The notes beneath the pieces are model-generated. The model saw only the letters and a program-made list of their open reading frames with translations, was not told where the DNA came from and did no database searches. This document shows, piece by piece, positions 5,868 through 5,892 of a stretch of 5,892 nucleotides of DNA. This DNA comes from an uncultured Opitutia bacterium (GTDB lineage: Bacteria; Verrucomicrobiota; Verrucomicrobiia; Opitutales; UBA953): the NCBI GenBank assembly GCA_903879465.1, contig CAIRLQ010000033.1, positions 1 through 5,892 of the forward strand, read 5' to 3'. The stretch's first letter is position 1; the number at the start of each line of letters is the position of its first letter. Made by a program: the position numbers and the translations under genes.

Positions 5868-5892
5868 CCCCCCAGCAAATCGCTTCCTGACG
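5868..5892 (-). promoter_or_regulatory. Start of the region upstream of the SOUL-family gene (truncated by window edge)
   Basis: Only 25 bases lie upstream of the ATG at 5867. They include a run of six G on the coding strand directly before the start codon. There is not enough sequence to place a promoter. Confidence 0.3.

Overview
The window looks like ordinary chromosomal DNA from a GC-rich diderm (Gram-negative type) bacterium. The evidence is a lipoprotein N-acyltransferase (Lnt), a quinone-dependent class 2 dihydroorotate dehydrogenase, two proteins with Sec-type signal peptides, and strong G/C preference at third codon positions. The SecA C-terminus lacks the usual zinc-binding tail, and none of the gene starts in the window has a convincing Shine-Dalgarno sequence. 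This fits a member of the PVC group such as Verrucomicrobiota (Opitutales-like), but that placement is an inference and should be treated as tentative.

Layout: (1) 1-810 (+) is the 3' end of secA, cut by the left edge. (2) 807-2423 (+) is lnt, overlapping the secA stop by four bases (ATGA). (3) 2424-2524 is a 101-bp spacer with one weak promoter candidate. (4) 2525-3394 (+) is a secreted protein with two tandem retropepsin-like aspartic protease repeats. (5) 3401-4159 (-) is an unrecognised protein with a helical N-terminal part and a very acidic, low-complexity C-terminal tail; it converges on the protease gene with a 6-bp gap. (6) 4160-4268 is a 109-bp divergent intergenic region. (7) 4269-5321 (+) is pyrD. 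(8) 5322-5867 (-) is an exported SOUL/heme-binding-family protein whose stop codon directly abuts that of pyrD. (9) 5868-5892 is the start of the region upstream of the SOUL gene.

The first three genes share an envelope theme. SecA drives preproteins, including prolipoproteins, through SecYEG; Lnt adds the third acyl chain to exported lipoproteins; the aspartic protease-like protein is itself predicted to be exported. PyrD (pyrimidine synthesis), the acidic protein and the SOUL protein have no evident functional link to that cluster. There are no tRNA or rRNA genes, mobile elements, CRISPR arrays or phage genes. I found no convincing new multi-gene system. The most unusual items are the SecA tail, the duplicated aspartic protease, the orphan acidic protein, and the extremely tight convergent gene ends.
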